Shown: positions 22,370 through 34,689 of the stretch, in pieces
Numbering within the stretch: the first letter of the stretch is position 1
Layout: each line of letters opens with the position of its first letter
Translations under genes and position numbers: made by a program
Assembly: GCF_022539505.1 (NCBI RefSeq)
Contig: NC_061508.1
Coordinates: forward strand, 30,932,256 to 30,996,255
Source: Lolium rigidum
Lineage: Eukaryota; Streptophyta; Magnoliopsida; Poales; Poaceae
Direction of reading: 5' to 3'
Length of the DNA: 64,000 bases
The notes under the pieces: generated by a model
The model's database searches: none
Seen by the model: only the letters and a program-made list of their open reading frames with translations
What the model was told of the DNA's origin: nothing

Positions 22370-23683
22370 GATGATTAACATGGCAATATTGCAGGCAAAA
22401 TAAACCAGAGCTACCCTTACTGTGATATATATAGCAGGGCACCTAAATGACAGATTTGCATACTATTGACCAGGTTGTATGAATTGCACCGAAATGACAG
22501 ATTTTTTATTTGAATACTAGTTGCATTGTTCATGCATGTCACCAGTTATTTGTGAAAACAATCAGCCTTTTGGCCTCACCTGACCACCTCGGCAAAATAT
22601 ATCCGACACTAGCATATTGTACTGAGCGGCAGAGACGTGGATCACATTCATGCTCAGGAAACAATTCCTAGGATCGGAGGTCGGAGAACAGGCGCCAACG
22701 TCTCTATTGCAATTTTGAAAACATGAAATAAGCTTCTTCTTTTAGTTTTCCACCATGATCCTAATAACGTAACTTTGATGTGGTTCTGCGTGCATTTCTC
22801 TGTGCACAATGGGACAGCGGCAGGAAAAGATGGAGTCCGTTGGATGAGGCCATCAACGAGATGAACGGTGGTGGAGGCCAGAGGCAGCTTGACAGTGGTT
22901 TTGACTGGTGTTGAGCAAATTGGTTCCTCCGATTCAGAACGCAGTTCTCTGTTCGGTCAGTTCATCATATTATTCTCGCGCCCCGGTTGCTCCGAGTATG
23001 TCTGAGTGGTTCTTCCAGCTAAAAACATCACCGTTAAGTGCGGTTCTAATTCAAGGTTCTATTCGCTATGATCTCCTCATGAGATAATATAGTTTATTAC
23101 CAGCTTAGTTACTACCAGTAATCAAGAGGATCCTATGCCCTTCTAATCGCTTAGTACTACCGAGACACTCCTCTTTGGATTCTATGATAGGAAGACCCTG
23201 CGACTTGTAAAATCAACGAGATAAAGCATGTGATTGGTAGTTTCGAACTCGGTTTGTGACCTCTCAGGCTCTCACCATCTTTTGCAAATAAAAGGATGCT
23301 TGCTTGGGATGTGAAACGGTGAAAGTTGGGGCGACACACGAAGCAGCCATTATATTGATGTGGGTATTGGTATCTTCATTACGTCAATACATACTTTTTA
23401 CAAAAAAAAAAATGTCGAAATATTATATGTAAAAATGAAAAAGTTATGGTCGTCAGAAACCACCAAAACAGGAAAGAAGAGATAAGTTAGCTCACAAAAA
23501 TAATGTTAAATACGACAAGTTACTAACACTGTCCATCTGTTAGCTCTCGTGACATATATTACAAACAAATGTCATCAGCTAATACACCTCATAATAACAA
23601 GGAATGGATGGAGTTTAAGTGATACCACGTAGGATAATTGATGATTAAAAGAATAAATGCATTGCTAGCTTTGACTACAAGTT
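22370..23683. other. Intergenic, nothing recognised
   Basis: Mixed AT-rich DNA. No ORF with a recognisable domain and no clear repeat ends. Confidence 0.4.
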
Positions 23684-25210
23684 GCCGCGCTTCTTCTGGC
23701 AATAGCGTAACGGGCCGCCAAAGTATCACATGGTGAAATGGTATGGTGTGTGCGCCCCAAAGAACTTGGGGCGTAGGTCTATTGGCATATTGTCACATGA
23801 ATGTGCCCTTGATGCTGATTTGGGACTGGCGGATCCTAAAAGATGATAGAGGTCTTTGGCTTAAGCTTGTTAAGGCTAAGTACCTAAGGGGTCGTCCGCT
23901 TCTGGTGTGTGAGCGCACTGAGGGGTCTCAGTTTTGGAGATCCCTCCAGGACATCAAGCACGAGATCGGGGCAGGGATTACCCACTCCATAGGGGATGAA
24001 GTGGGTGTACCTCATTTTGGCTCAATTCATGGCTTGATGGGCGACCTCTTAGGGACGATTTCCTGGAGCTCTTTGTGATTCACTCGGACCCAATGCTACT
24101 AGTGGCCACCGCATCCCATAGGATGTGAGATATCCCGTTCCGACGGGCCTTAATCCTGAATGAGGTCTTAGTCCGGGACACGCTATGGGCCCGCCTCCTA
24201 GAATCCTTGATGGATGCTCAAGATAGCGTGTCCTCGCACCTATCTGCTTCGAGGTCCTTCATAGTTAGGTCTGCGTATAGGGCCCTATTTAGAGGACCCT
24301 CTCTTACCTAGATGTATCGATTGTGGAAGGCCTAGTACCTCTGAAGATTAAGATTTTCATGTGGCAGATGCTAGGGGATCGCAACCCTCAGGTGTGGAGG
24401 TGGCAAAGCATCATGGGCCGAGTAACAACATGTGCCCTCTATGTTCGCTTCCCGAGTCTATAACCCACATCATGTTCTCTTGTCTTGCTGCCCAATTTTT
24501 ATAGACCTTCGTCTTGAACGCACTGAGCCTGAGTGGCATGTCGTAGAGCTAGACAAATTCTTTAAAATACACACAAACTGTATCGATAGGAGGAGGACCT
24601 CTTCTGGTTAGTGTTTCCAGCCATGACCTGGACCCTATGGACTATCCACAACATGATTATTGAGCATCGATAGGAGGAGGACCTCTTCTGGCATCGATGA
24701 GCGATGGTTTGGTCGCGGCAAGACCTTGTTAGTCGGCTTTTTGGCGTGTCCGAGTATCGTCGTGCTAGTCTTCCCCTACCGTGAAGTCGGAGCTGCTATG
24801 TTCGTTCGAGATTCTTCTTCTGAGCAGTGCGCGACCTGCAAGGGTGGTCCGGTGGTGAAGGTCTTCTTTGGCGCGGGTCTTGGGCATCTCCTTTTCAGAG
24901 CTCGCCTCAGAGTCGAAGATGCATGTCTCTGTGCAAGGAGTCACCTGTTTGGCATAGACCGACTTGAGCTTTGTGGTGCCGATCCGGTGAGGTCTCCTTT
25001 GGTGGTTGTTTCTTTGGTAAAATCGGAGTCGCCGCAGGGTGATGACGATGATGTTGGTGGGCAACCTCGACGGCGACTCTCTCTTCGGTGGTGTGTGTAG
25101 CTTTTGTGGGTTGCCAGGGTGGTGCCGGTTTTCGGCCGGTTTCCGCTAATAAACTGGCCAACATCTATACTTCTGCTTTATTAATGATGAAAAATGGCAA
25201 GTCTTTTGCC
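23684..25210 (+). pseudogene. LINE ORF2 C-terminal relic and 3' UTR
   Basis: Translation fragments match the region downstream of LINE reverse transcriptase: PRFFWQ and KYHMVKWYGVC (23690-23760), then GLWLKLVKAKYLRGRPLL and EGSQFWRSLQDIKHEIGAG (about 23850-23975). A zf-RVT remnant follows with MCPLCSLPESITHIMFSC (about 24430-24485). Frameshifts and stops are frequent. The downstream part to about 25210 has the look of a LINE 3' UTR. A 26-bp piece, atcgataggaggagg..., is duplicated with an 84-bp offset (24582 and 24666). A different family from the LINE at 1772. Confidence 0.75.
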
Positions 25211-27865
25211 TCGTTAAAACAAAACATGATATGCATGCCTTTCTGCGGCCGGCTTCTGACTTTCTGTTCAAATTCTTGACGTTTTTGCAGCAATAGCACC
25301 CGCTCTGTCGGTAGCGGGATAGGAACCGGCTAGACGACATGCTGGAGGATCTACTAGCGACGGCGTCCCGCGTATTTACGCAGTCCAACTGGCAAGGTGC
25401 TCCATGATGTAGGGTTGTATCTTCGTTCTTTCTTTTGGGCATGTGTTGCACCAGCATAGCTTTTTTTGTGTGTGGTCTGGATTTCAATTTTGTATCGATG
25501 TGGTTGCTTCATTTATAAAGTGGAACTTTTCGTCCTTGTAGCATTATGCCTTTACCGACTGCATATCCAGAAACTGTGTTGTTGTGTCAACAACAATATT
25601 GTTCTGAGATATTATCCCAAGGTCAGATCGCGTTACCGCGTGGATGCGATTAGCACGTAGTTGGATCATCTGTCGAGAGAAGTCGGATTAAGAAAGCCAA
25701 GAGAGTGCACGGGGAGTGGACGCGAAGTCAGCAGCGAGCATTAACTCCGACACATTCCTCTTGGAGAGCTGAAGATCCAAGGGGAATGGTAGTGGCAGCG
25801 TGCGGGCTTTGTTTAGGTCAATCACGGCACTGTATTAACTGCGCCGCTAATCAAATCCTCCAATCTTGCAACATTGATGCCACACGCCCATTAGTTTAAG
25901 TTAGAACAAACCAGGTCGGATGGTTGAAGCGTGGTTGTAGCTTCATTGTATCATTGATCAAAATTCCTAATTTGTCGTCGTGTGTGCTTCAGTAAGGTGG
26001 GGTTTTTCTATTATTCTTTTAAGTGCAACAAGACGGCATTTCCACCTACAACGAGGCGTATGTGGTCAAATTGTCTAACTTGAATCTATAGTCCAAATTG
26101 TGTGAATGTGTGCACATGTGTTCGTCTACTTTGTACTCATGTTACCCAAAATGTCATTTACAGTCACAATTCCTTCAGTTTAGGGTTTGGGTAGTTCATG
26201 AGCTCTTTGATTCAAACCATTCTTTTATATAAAATTTGGAGCTATGCTGTCCATCGCTGTGTTTATCATTTTTTCTACGTGGGGAAGAAAATCGCTCTCA
26301 ATTGTATTGGCTACATGGAGTACATGCACCAATACCATCGTGGAAAATGCAACACACAGGCCTTTCTTGCTCACAAGCTCAAAACACAGTATTGAAAAAA
26401 ATGTAAAGTTGCAGTCAGTAATAATAAGAGAAAGTACAACCAGCGTTTTTTTTAAATTCTATAGGATCCTTCACTGACAGTTGTTTCATCAAGCAGAACC
26501 AAGGGAAATCTTTCTATGAATGTAAAGCAACCATCCTACAGATTGCACTCCTACAAATCAAAATGGTCTACATAGAAAAAGCTCATCGGTGCTATTGTTC
26601 CCCCAAAAGTTCTTTGAATCAGCTAAATCATTAACTTTAAAAGGTTACTGAGGGACTTTTCATTAAAGTTGAAAATCGAAGTTAGAGATGCAAGCGGGAT
26701 CCCACCAAAATCCCAATTACAATTCAGATTGTGACTTCTATTTCAGAATTTGGCCCTAAAAATTAAAATAGAAATGACTAAATGAACAAGAAATGAGACT
26801 TTGGCGGGATTCCGCTTGCCACCTTAGTTGTCATGCCGTCGAGTCTCTTTTGGATGGGATAAGACCGATCCACGAACACCCCTATGTCCTTTCAGGTGTG
26901 GCCGGAAAAAAGAGGCTAAAATTGGCTTCGTTTGAGAAAGGTTTAACAAGCTTCAGCGGAAACAGGAGATCAGATATTATAGATAACAAATCAGCACTTT
27001 GGGGAAGGAAGTTGCTAGAGGATCAAGACAGGATACAAGAGCACTTTCTAACACGATAAGAAATGAGAACTAGACTCTTTTACAATAATATCTTTCATGT
27101 GAGATTTTTGTCTTCCAAATTTATCAGTGTTTTTCCGTAATAGAATAAATAAACTGACTGGAAATTTTAAAAGACTGCACTGTGAGTTAGGAAGGGGCCC
27201 AAATATGTGATACAGCCATAATATTTTCTACGTGCTAAGATGGTTTGAGAGTGGGGATAGATGAGCTCCCTGTTTGACCGTTTGTTAGAAATACTGAATA
27301 ATAAGGGAGTAGACTGCAGAGTAACAGTACATCAGATAAAATGGGAGAAATAGTCATATGGTAAAACATCTGTCTTCTTGATTCAAACTATCTTGCATGG
27401 AATCTTTATTATATAGACAGCATAGGCCAACCAAACTCTGCATGGTCAAGCACTACTTGAATTTTTCCCACTATGTATGAATTTATGAATCAGCAAACAT
27501 TTTTTGCTGGCAAATTTCAATGGCTTCTGCAGACTTGATGATATAAACAAAAGGAAAGATTCACATGATTTATTATGGCAATAGAGAGCACAGACACTGA
27601 GATACATTAATCATCACTCATGATATGATACTACAGTCAGACAAAGTTTCAGCTTACCAGTGCAGTATTGGTAATCCTAATAAAATGGCCACAACAGATC
27701 ATTGGAAAACATAGTTTGGTGGCTTTGGCCAGGAAGTAGAAAGTTAGACCGGAACAACAGAATTTCTCATGCTAATTTCCATAATACAGCTTAAGCAGCA
27801 GAAGTGAAGCAGAGTGAGTACATGTTTTGACAAAACAGATTGTTACCAATCAAAGTGCAGGAACA
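25211..27865. other. Intergenic, 3' side of small membrane-protein gene
   Basis: No supported gene. Contains the inverted-repeat element at 26690-26819; otherwise AT-rich DNA without recognisable ends. The last few hundred bases before 27866 are probably the 3' UTR of the minus-strand gene. Confidence 0.4.
26690..26819. repeat. Foldback (MITE-like) inverted repeat
   Basis: The left end gcaagcgggatcccaccaaa (26690-26709) is complementary to the right end tttggcgggattccgcttgc (26800-26819) at 18 of 20 positions. Pairing continues inside (gacttctatttc against gaaatagaagtc-like sequence near 26740 and 26766-26778), so the 130 bp can form one long hairpin. No clear target duplication. Could be a short MITE or a hairpin-RNA source. 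Confidence 0.6.
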
Positions 27866-28321
27866 TCATTTGCCCATCTCCCAGACAACACCACCATCCT
27901 CTGCATGCAGCAATTAACAGAGTAAGAAGATGTGGAAAATGCATAATCCATGAAGAAAAACATGCATAATGCATCGATGATTTCCGTGATACGGTCCAAC
28001 ATCTTAAGTTTCCTGATAAAGTTAGTTTTCAAGTTTTCTTAAAGTCAGTGCCATGAAATGCAAGATTGTACCTTTGATCTTCTTGTTAATCCAAACCTCA
28101 ACCAACATCCCTGCACCAACTCCAGCAACACAAATAGCACCATAGATAGCCAATGCAGAAGGCAAAGATCGTCGAGGCAGAAAGTAACACTCAGGGACTT
28201 GTCTGATTTTCTTCGGAAGACGCTTCTTGACAACCGGCTGGCTTGACTCGGTGGTCACTGAACCACTCACTGTCTTCCAGTCCGCATTCTTCAGCATGTC
28301 TTTTGAGTCTTCAGTACTCAT
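27866..28321 (-). CDS. 94-aa single-helix membrane protein, unknown function
   Basis: Two coding exons: 28321-28072 (83 codons plus one base) and 27900-27866, joined by GT/AG sites to an in-frame TGA. The protein has a hydrophilic N-terminus (MSTEDSKDMLKNADWKTV), a basic stretch (VVKKRLPKKIRQ, residues 30-41), and CYFLPRRS. One hydrophobic helix follows (about 54-77, SALAIYGAICVAGVGAGMLV), then a short charged tail ending KEDGGVVWEMGK. The helix with GxxxG-like spacing and the Lys/Arg flanks suggest a one-pass membrane protein. A 5' leader exon is visible (29191-29345), spliced to 28332, which supports a real gene. I believe related small proteins exist in other plants but know no function for them. 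Confidence 0.75.
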
Positions 28322-29190
28322 CCTGAAACTGCCTATGCATAAATGTTAATCAGAAGGGATCTACATACAGCATCCTCAAGACAGTCAGACAATAGCCATT
28401 ATAGTTCAAATAACATGCTTCTTGTTTCAGATTCATGGAGTATGTAAACATTGGAACAGAAACTTATGTGCTCCCCCTGGCAGATGCTGCCACAGAACAC
28501 AGGTACACTGGCAGGTCAGAGTTGGATTATCATGTACCATTTACACTCTAGCTTGCCTACGACTGGGTTGCAAATACAGTCCGGGGCTAGGGCGTTTCCT
28601 AGAAACCAGTTCAGGGAAACAGGCATACAGCTAGTGTAGATATATTTTTGAGAAAAACCAAATATTCAATAAACATTAATAGTGGGGATTATAAAAATCA
28701 TTAACTCTTGTAGTTCACTTCTTTTGAGCTCTTTGTTCCTCAATTTCTCATACCGCATTCCTCCCAAGCAGCAAAAACTAAACATATAGTAGTTGAATAA
28801 TCAAAACAACAAACAAGTTGGCTGTTACTGAGCCAACCTACTCACAGCCTCAGATTGCCGCCAGTCCTCTCTCTGTTCAGAGCAAGCGCAACACATACTA
28901 AGCAGATTGGTTGATTAATGCGCGGTCGTGCAAAACTTTGCAGGCTGCTGCAACCAGCGGCGGGGCTTACAGACTTACACGATATTTTCCGACAGAAAAG
29001 ATAAACGCCAGTAAGTGCATAAATCAAAGTACAAACTGTTTCTACTAGAGGAGAAAGAATCAATTTAACTCGACAATTACCAAGGGCGGATCTACATGGT
29101 GCGCGGGATGTGCGGCGGCGCGACCATAAGTTGTGAAGGTCGTTGGGATTTAACAAATCGCTGGATCGGGAAAAAACAACAGAGACTTAC

Positions 29191-29345
29191 GGACGGGGTG
29201 GAGACAGCAGGATCTCGATGCCCCGACGAAGAAGAAGGAAGAACAGGAACGGCGAGGGCGGCGATGCGTGCGAGGCGGGGGTTTTCGTCGGAGCCGGGGG
29301 GAGTCGGCGGCGACGGTAGGGCGGCGAATGTAGGGCGCACAAGGC
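29191..29345 (-). other. Likely 5' UTR exon of the 94-aa protein gene
   Basis: GC-rich, CpG-rich segment that ends in a consensus donor, CCGTCC|GTAAGT (exon end 29191). The matching acceptor is ATGCATAG|GCAG (exon start 28332), 11 nt before the ATG. The leader intron of about 860 bp is typical of plant genes. The 5' limit is a guess. No in-frame ATG precedes the main start in this exon. Confidence 0.55.
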
Positions 29346-31337
29346 AGTCCCAGGGTGCGGCACTGCAGGCCTGCAGTGCCCAGACAGGCCATGGCAGGCT
29401 GGCCCATTACATCTGGTCCAGGTAGGCGGCCGAAGCAATGCGCGCGAGCATTTCCTATATCACGCCCGTAGCATCACCTACGAGAGCGACGCTCATGTGG
29501 TTTTCGCATCTTTAGCCCACCCACGTATTAAAACCTCATGAACAACTTTTCTTTACTATATGCAAATTTCTCTCAACTTTCTAAATATAGTTTGTTTAGT
29601 TAATATATAATTTATTAGTCTATAAAAAAATTGCACGTACTTGGGTTGTAATAGATGGGGCCCTTCATGTGTTTTGATGCTAGCGTCACACTGGAGCTCC
29701 CAAGGACACGGGTCAGAGACATGATTCGGCTATGAATATGGGCCTTGAAGTCCACGAAGCATGTCCACGCAACACTATCGAGCCGAGGCATGAGGGTGGA
29801 CACCCATGTAGAGACTGGATGACAGTGAGAAGTATTAATGAGACGTCCAACAATACGTGGTCATGTGTTAAGCTAAAGTGTGTGAGTTGGATCATAGTTA
29901 TGGTCCGACATGTTCTCTGGGGTAAGAGTCTAATGGATCATTGGCGAGGTCGATGTGGAAAGAATATGGTAGTGATATTGGCGAGGCGACATGATAATGT
30001 GATGTTAATGGTGCCCGATGTTTGTGACGTGACAATATGTGGCCCATGTGTGAGATCTAGTGTGCTTCAGTTTGATAGTGATATGGATTTGATTCAAGAC
30101 AGTGTACACGGTGGGTCCTTGAAGCTGGGTGTTAATGTAAGTCGAAGTAGGCTCCTCGGGTTTGACCCTAGAGCTCCCTGAGCTAGGGCTTAGAGATGTA
30201 GCGAGCGCCCCTTGAGTCCATTCGATTGAGAGTAAATGATCTAAATTTCCATGGGGACATGGGGTTTATAGTGTAGGATTCTCGATGAAGGCCACCTTTG
30301 GTACATGAGGGGTACTATGATCAATGGTCATTAGGGGTCCACAATGACGTCCAATTAGATGGGAAAGGAGGTCTATAGTCAATGGTAGATCAAGTATTCT
30401 CCCCACTCTGTTATGACGGATTTTCTCATCTTGGGCTCTCTTGACTTTCTCTTTTATCATTTCTTCTCCATTAACTTGTAGACCATGACAAGTGGCATGA
30501 ATTTTGTCAAATTTTCATCAAGGATCACGAGGGACCCCTTGTAGGAATTATTTATACACACAACAAATATGTTGCCTTCTGAGTTGTGGCGAGAGGGGGA
30601 TGCGCATGTTCCCTGTTCGGACAAGCGTCTATCTACGAGGAGAACATCTACCGCGATAGCGCCACGAATCGTAGTTGCGTTGTTGTAGGAGACCATCTAT
30701 GAGAACATCCATGTGAAGCTCCCCAAACCGGATGTCGTAGCATAGTAGCTCAAGATTGTCGGAAGAGGTGAAAATAACTCTAGGTGAAATCTGTAGAATC
30801 GGGTTGTTTGAACGACCAAGAGGTTTACGGGACAGAAATTAAAATACAGACAACATCGAAACCAACATGTGGGGCGTGTACCACAAGTACAAAATTCGAA
30901 ATCTCAACTGGCTTGATTAACAGAAGTGAAAAGGTTTTCAAAATATTACACGTAGACACAGTCAGACGGATGAACAACATCACTATTATCAAATATTCTG
31001 CAGTGCACCATGAAGTACATGTAAGAAGTTACACAGGAAAACCATTTCTGAGCACGGAGCTTCCTCTGAAATTTGCCTGTTTTTTGCACATGCTCTGCCT
31101 GCCAGGCTGCCATGCCACTGCACTCGCTGGGAGCAGCTTCTATTCTTACTGCTGCGCTGCGGCTGTCGGAATATTTTTTGACGGTGGCGCTTCACCCTTT
31201 TGCTGCCCATTCAATGGCGCTGAAGGACACGCAGTAGCAGCAGCAATGTTGCTGCCAATCTGCAAAGCCACAGTCCCACAGTAAATTCGATCAGAATCAG
31301 AGCATATCGCTTCTACGATTGCCTGGTTCCCGGTTAT

Positions 31338-31455
31338 ATTTTCCCTCGCAGAATTTGGAACCGGGAAAGAATTCAGAACAAATTTTGTGACCTGGTCCAA
31401 GTTATCTTCCCTCGCAGAAATTGAAATCGGGAAATGATTCATAACAAAATTTCAT
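31338..31455. repeat. Two-copy tandem repeat, about 68 bp
   Basis: ttccctcgcagaatttggaa (31338) recurs as ttccctcgcagaaattgaaa (31406), with the following 35 bp also similar. A decayed local duplication. Confidence 0.6.
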
Positions 31456-31807
31456 TCTTTGTAGTTGTTCAGGTTATTTCTGCGATAGAAAAGCAGGAGA
31501 TCATACGATTCGAATTTTGCAGTAGTACTGTATTTGGGCTCAAATTCAAAAGATGCTCCGAAAATTCAAAAAGGTTGATCCGAAAATGATCTCCGATCAA
31601 TCCAGCAGCCTCATAGTATGTCAAGCAGAACAATTTCCAGCATATATATTATCTAGTTCGTCCAGCAGCAGCAACCTGATACCAAACAAACAAATACAGT
31701 ACACACAAACACGCCTCGATCGACTGGATTTCTGAAACAAAACTCTGATCAACCATTACACACATTTACACCGTCTGCAAGCTCCCATCCGTTCCCGCCA
31801 TTTCCCA

Positions 31808-31826
31808 GCGCGCGCGCGCGCGCGCC
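31808..31826. repeat. (GC)n microsatellite
   Basis: Alternating GC over 19 bases in the 3' flank of the POLAR-like gene; such tracts can adopt Z-DNA. Confidence 0.9.
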
Positions 31827-31998
31827 AAATGAAGCTCGATCGATCGAGAGTTACGCCACCCCATTCGCGCAGCGTGAACAAGAGACGTCCACCCGACCAT
31901 ACATGCAATGCCCTGACAAGCCATAACTGGCGAGCTAGCCTGCTACGTGCACGTGAGCTGAACTGACACACGCACGCGTGCCACTATCTATCATCAGA

Positions 31999-33525
31999 TC
32001 AGGAGGCGGCGGTGCATCTGAGGCGGCGGGACTCGTCGCGGCGGTGGGAGACGAGCTTGGCGGCGTCGCGCCACCACACCACCTCGCGCTCGCGCTCCTG
32101 GAGCCGCCGCTGCGCGCCGTCCAGCGCCGCCTCCAGCTGCACGATCCGGTCCTGCTGACGCCGCTGCAGCAGCTCGTGCAGCCGCCGCTCCAGCGCCCGC
32201 GCCGACACGCCGCCGTGCGGCGGGCTGCTGTTGCCGTCCACCACGGCGCCATGCCCCTCGCTGAGGTCGTCGTCATCCTCATCATCATACTCCTCTTCTT
32301 CGTCATCGTCTTCCTCTTCCTCCTGCGCCACGACGTCGCCCTCGCCGCCGTCGTCGACGCAGCTCCTCGACGGGCTGTCTGCGGCCACGTGGTTCTTCGT
32401 CTTCACATGTAGCGGCGGAAGCTGGCAAAACAGAAGACGAGTGCGTTCTCAGCAACTGTGCTGTCTGCATGCATATGCATGGAGGAGTACGTGCTACTCA
32501 TCGTGGCAGCTAGAAATGTCGTGCGGTACACTCGATCGATTCTACAAGCACGCACGTACGTACCTCGAGCCCTTGCATAGGCGGCGCGATGGCGCGTTTC
32601 TCGACGTGCACGGCGCGGTGCTGCATCTGCAGGCGGCCGAGCTCCACCTGGAGCTCCGCCTCCATCTGGCTGTGGTCCATCACGGCCACGGCGCGGCGAT
32701 CGGCGGTCCTGGCACCGGAGCAGTTGTCGGACAGCACGTCCTCGGCGGCGATGGGATCCTTGATCACGGTGGATTCTTGGGAGGAGGTGGTGGACAACGC
32801 GGTGCCTTGCTTCTCGTTCCCGGGTGCCATCTGCCTCATCTCCGACGCGAGCGCTTCCATCTGCGCGCGCAGCTCCACCATCTTGTTCAGCTCCACCGCG
32901 CTCTTGGACAGGAGCAGCACCAGGCTCGCGCCCAGACCGAGGTTCATCGACACGAGCTCCTCCTCCGGCTTCTTCCTCCCTGACCCTGTCAAGAATTCCA
33001 ATCAACATTAGTTCCACTGAATTATCTCTTAGATTGCATAGCATCTGCAATTCTGCATGCGTGCTTACCTAGAGAACTCCGAGGAGTTTCAAGGGGCAGC
33101 TCCGGCACCCGCTCCACGACCTTGACCCTGGCGGCGCCGCCGACATCGTCCGCGGACACCTCTGAGGCCGCGCTGCCGTCGTCCTTCCTCGCGCCGCCAC
33201 CGACAGACGAGGCGCTACTAGTGCTACTGTACCGCCGCGGCAGCCTGACTCGGCACCCGAACGTACCTCCTCCTCCACCGCCGTTCCCGCCGTGACTATG
33301 ATGATCCCCGCCACGCAGCAGGATGCGGGACAGCAGCGAGCGCGGCGACTGCTGGCAGTCGGCCGCGCCGCCGCCCGCGGTCCTCGACAGCAGCGCCCGG
33401 ATGGAGGCAGGCGAGGACGAGGACATGGCCGCCACCAGACGCGGCGGCGGTGGCAGAGGCAGCGGCGCCGTCTCCTCTGCCCCAGCCCCTCCTCCTCGTC
33501 CACCACCTCTCGCCGAACTCGCCAT
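31999..33525 (-). CDS. POLAR-like: POLAR-like cell-polarity protein
   Basis: Three coding exons: 33525-33069, 32985-32564, 32421-31999 (GT/AG, frame kept); 433 aa. The ATG at 33525 (MASSARGGG) is chosen because the codon before it is not ATG. Residues 1-152 are Ser/Gly/Arg-rich and disordered. Residues 160-205 carry a short hydrophobic stretch (MNLGLGASLVLLLSKSA) and a coiled coil (ELNKMVELRAQMEALASEM). Residues 326-345 are a Glu/Asp run. Residues 367-417 form a second coiled coil (LERRLHELLQRRQQDRIVQL, ending EVVWWRDAAKLVS). This architecture matches the POLAR / POLAR-like family. Arabidopsis POLAR scaffolds GSK3-type kinases at the cortex of stomatal precursors, and a Brachypodium POLAR is polarised in stomatal lineage cells. 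Which paralogue this is cannot be told from sequence alone. Confidence 0.8.
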
Positions 33526-33650
33526 CAATCGGCACCTGAATTACCAGCTACGATCAGTTCGTTCTCGTCGGTGCACGCGATGAGGCAGAGGGATAATTCG
33601 GATTCTGGGAGATGGATCGGTGCCCCCGGGGACGACGACGACTGCCGGTA

Positions 33651-33656
33651 CTTATA
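33651..33656 (-). promoter_or_regulatory. Candidate TATA box of POLAR-like gene
   Basis: TATAAG on the minus strand, about 130 bp upstream of the ATG at 33525, in a GC-rich context. Confidence 0.5.
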
Positions 33657-33659
33657 GGA

Positions 33660-34529
33660 GGCGGCTAGCGGGCAAGGAAGGAGCAGAGCACACGCGAGCA
33701 CCGGCTAGCTGCGCGGCAAGTTTAAATCCCAGCGCGCATTCAAAAAAATAGTACCGGGCGGCCCAAACCAAGCTAATCAATGGGGGTAATCTTTGGAGGC
33801 TAGGTCGCGCCATTAATCTTGGGAGTGCGCGCTCGACCACGAACAGTGCAACGCAAAGGGGGCGCTAATGGCGATGGTCCCGGGTACGAAGGTACCTTAA
33901 CTGAAAGCCCAGAGCGAATTTAGTGCGGTGGCGGGCAACCCATGTCGTCGCCGGACGCCGCAGTGATGGCGAAGCCGGTATAGGGCCGGGGGTACTGACG
34001 GAGGCGACTGTGGCGGGCTTCCATTTTTACCTTTTGTTTGAAATGGAAGCTGTGAATTCCTGCTTCTTACTGACGCGCCGTGCGTGGGTGCAGACGCAGA
34101 GCGCAGCGTGGCAGCTGCTGTGCTGCATGGGGAAGGGAATTTTTGGGCCTGAGGCGCACAGAACTGCAAGGCTTCTGCGGGTGGTGGAATAGTAGGAGTA
34201 CTACGACATGGCAGTGCGTGTGCGCACTGCACTGCTAACTTCAGCTTTGCAGCTTTGCAGGCTTGCAGCTTCTTGGAAAAGGAGGTTGCAGGGCAGGATG
34301 CCGGATCAATTTTGGGGCCGGGGACTATGTGTGCAGAGCCGTGGATCCTGGATCGGACGGATCAGATCAGCCTGGGCTGATGATGAAAGAGAGTGCAGGA
34401 GTTTTAGACAGAAGAGGCTGTGAAATAAAATAGAACTAATTCTAAGTCCATTGGGAATTAGCTTAATCCTCAGTCAAGTGATGGCATTACCATGTTTGAG
34501 TTATAGCTCACTTGCGATTTTAAAAACTC
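33660..34529. other. Upstream flank of POLAR-like gene
   Basis: Promoter-proximal DNA; no second gene or repeat ends recognised. Confidence 0.35.
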
Positions 34530-34531
34530 AA

Positions 34532-34680
34532 TTGCAACCTGATTTGCAACTAGAGAAATCTCAGTTGCAACTCGACTTGCAACTGAGAAATCCTGGTTGC
34601 AACTCACCCATTTGCAACTGAAAAGTCTGGGTTGTAACCCCATTTACAACTAAAAATCTTGGTTGCAACTCCACTTGCAA
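34532..34680. repeat. TTGCAACT tandem array, about 33-bp unit
   Basis: Units start at 34532, 34565, 34597, 34632 and 34663 (spacings 33, 32, 35, 31). Each contains two TTGCAAC-type half-units followed by an A-rich spacer and tctggg/tcttgg. About 4.5 diverged copies. Similar TTGCAAC-rich DNA occurs around 51980-52160. Confidence 0.75.
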
Positions 34681-34689
34681 TCCATGGAG

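Larger units (their letters stand above)
29350..31998. other. Intergenic, no gene recognised
   Basis: 29350-30780 holds unrecognised sequence with no domain. 31146-31442 (minus) stays open and includes an acceptor-like CTTTGCAG before a Gln-rich end, but no partner exon is seen. 31460-31998 is the 3' flank of the POLAR-like gene. Confidence 0.4.

Noticed and set aside
29092..29425. Several overlapping ORFs in the GC-rich leader exon, including a possible upstream ORF
   Set aside because: The minus-strand frame that would run into the main start lacks an ATG (its first codon is GTG); the others are shadows of a GC-rich 5' UTR exon.
31146..31442. Minus-strand ORF with an acceptor-like site, possible last exon
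   Set aside because: Half of it comes from the 68-bp tandem repeat and no partner exon or domain was found.
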